The notes beneath the pieces were generated by a model. That model was given only the letters and a program-made list of their open reading frames with translations. It did no database searches and was not told the DNA's origin. A stretch of DNA of 5,114 bases, taken from assembly GCA_029932035.1 (NCBI GenBank), contig JAOZQV010000283.1:1-5114 (forward strand). The letters run 5' to 3'. Every line of letters begins with the position of its first letter. Within the stretch, counting starts at the first letter, position 1. Of the stretch, positions 4,901 through 5,114 are shown one piece after another. A program made the translations under genes and the position numbers. Origin of the DNA: Deltaproteobacteria bacterium. GTDB lineage: Bacteria; Desulfobacterota; DSM-4660; Desulfatiglandales; Desulfatiglandaceae.

Positions 4901-5114
4901 TTAACTGTCAGCCGCCAGCGTGTTTTCCCGTCCTTCAAACATCTCATCAGCCATGACCTTCAGGTCGGCCATTATGAGATCCTCATCGGGCTCGGGCTTT
5001 ATCCATTGAATGGATGAAAGCTCTTCCCTGGGAAAGGACTTCAAGAGATCATACAGGAGAATCGGGTCGAGTCCGGCCTCTTTGGAAGAGGCTTCTCGTA
5101 TGATCTCGGCCCAG
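4901..5114 (-). CDS. C-terminal 70 residues of an unrecognised protein, truncated by the window edge
   Basis: Read from the window edge toward lower coordinates, one frame is open for 70 codons and ends at TAA (4901-4903). It contains WAEIIREASSKEAGLDP near its start, then LLYDLLKSFPREELSSIQW, then KPEPDEDLIMADLKVMADEM. It is acidic, soluble and mostly helical, without Cys or membrane segments. The codons look like genuine coding sequence, with no stop in frame and sensible amino-acid makeup. The start and any catalytic domain lie beyond 5114. I do not recognise the family; a C-terminal piece of a nucleotidyltransferase-like or toxin-antitoxin protein crossed my mind, but the residues do not support a claim. 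The antiporter has its own promoter, so the two are probably not one operon. Confidence 0.65.
   Translation of the reverse strand, partial: WAEIIREASSKEAGLDPILLYDLLKSFPREELSSIQWIKPEPDEDLIMADLKVMADEMFEGRENTLAADS

Overview
The window reads as part of an anaerobic bacterial chromosome. A Desulfobacterota-like (sulfate-reducer-type) host is the best guess. This rests on a DUF362/double [4Fe-4S] protein, an O-methyltransferase of a kind common in anaerobes, roughly even base composition, and spacers carrying 7- and 8-bp repeats. It is an inference, since no taxonomic marker gene is present. Every gene I can support lies on the minus strand, so transcription runs from high to low coordinates.

Layout in transcription order. 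(1) 5114-4901: the last 70 codons of an unrecognised protein whose start lies outside the window. (2) 4900-4501: about 400 bases with no confident gene. Long frames are open on both strands here, but I recognise no product. (3) 4500-2792: a complete transcription unit. It has a sigma-70-like promoter, a fluoride riboswitch aptamer (crcB motif), an antiterminator/terminator switch, a second strong stem-loop, a ribosome binding site, and a 494-residue cation:proton antiporter. The riboswitch is recognised from its fold and conserved bases and is the main result of the window. It implies that fluoride turns the antiporter on. (4) 2791-2398: a gene-free spacer with several inverted repeats, degenerate octads and a heptad tandem array. 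(5) 2397-3: a probable operon with a DUF362 double-cluster ferredoxin-like protein, a doubtful 36-codon frame, a 45-residue small protein, and a SAM-dependent O-methyltransferase. The last two are 5 bp apart, and the doubtful frame would overlap the small protein by ATGA.

How the parts work together. The antiporter unit looks like a stand-alone fluoride stress module. Fluoride stabilises the aptamer, the terminator is avoided, and a membrane exchanger is made. The downstream operon pairs an iron-sulfur redox protein with a methyltransferase, which fits a small anaerobic biosynthetic or cofactor-modification role. Its substrate cannot be read from sequence. No mobile element, tRNA, rRNA or CRISPR array could be supported.
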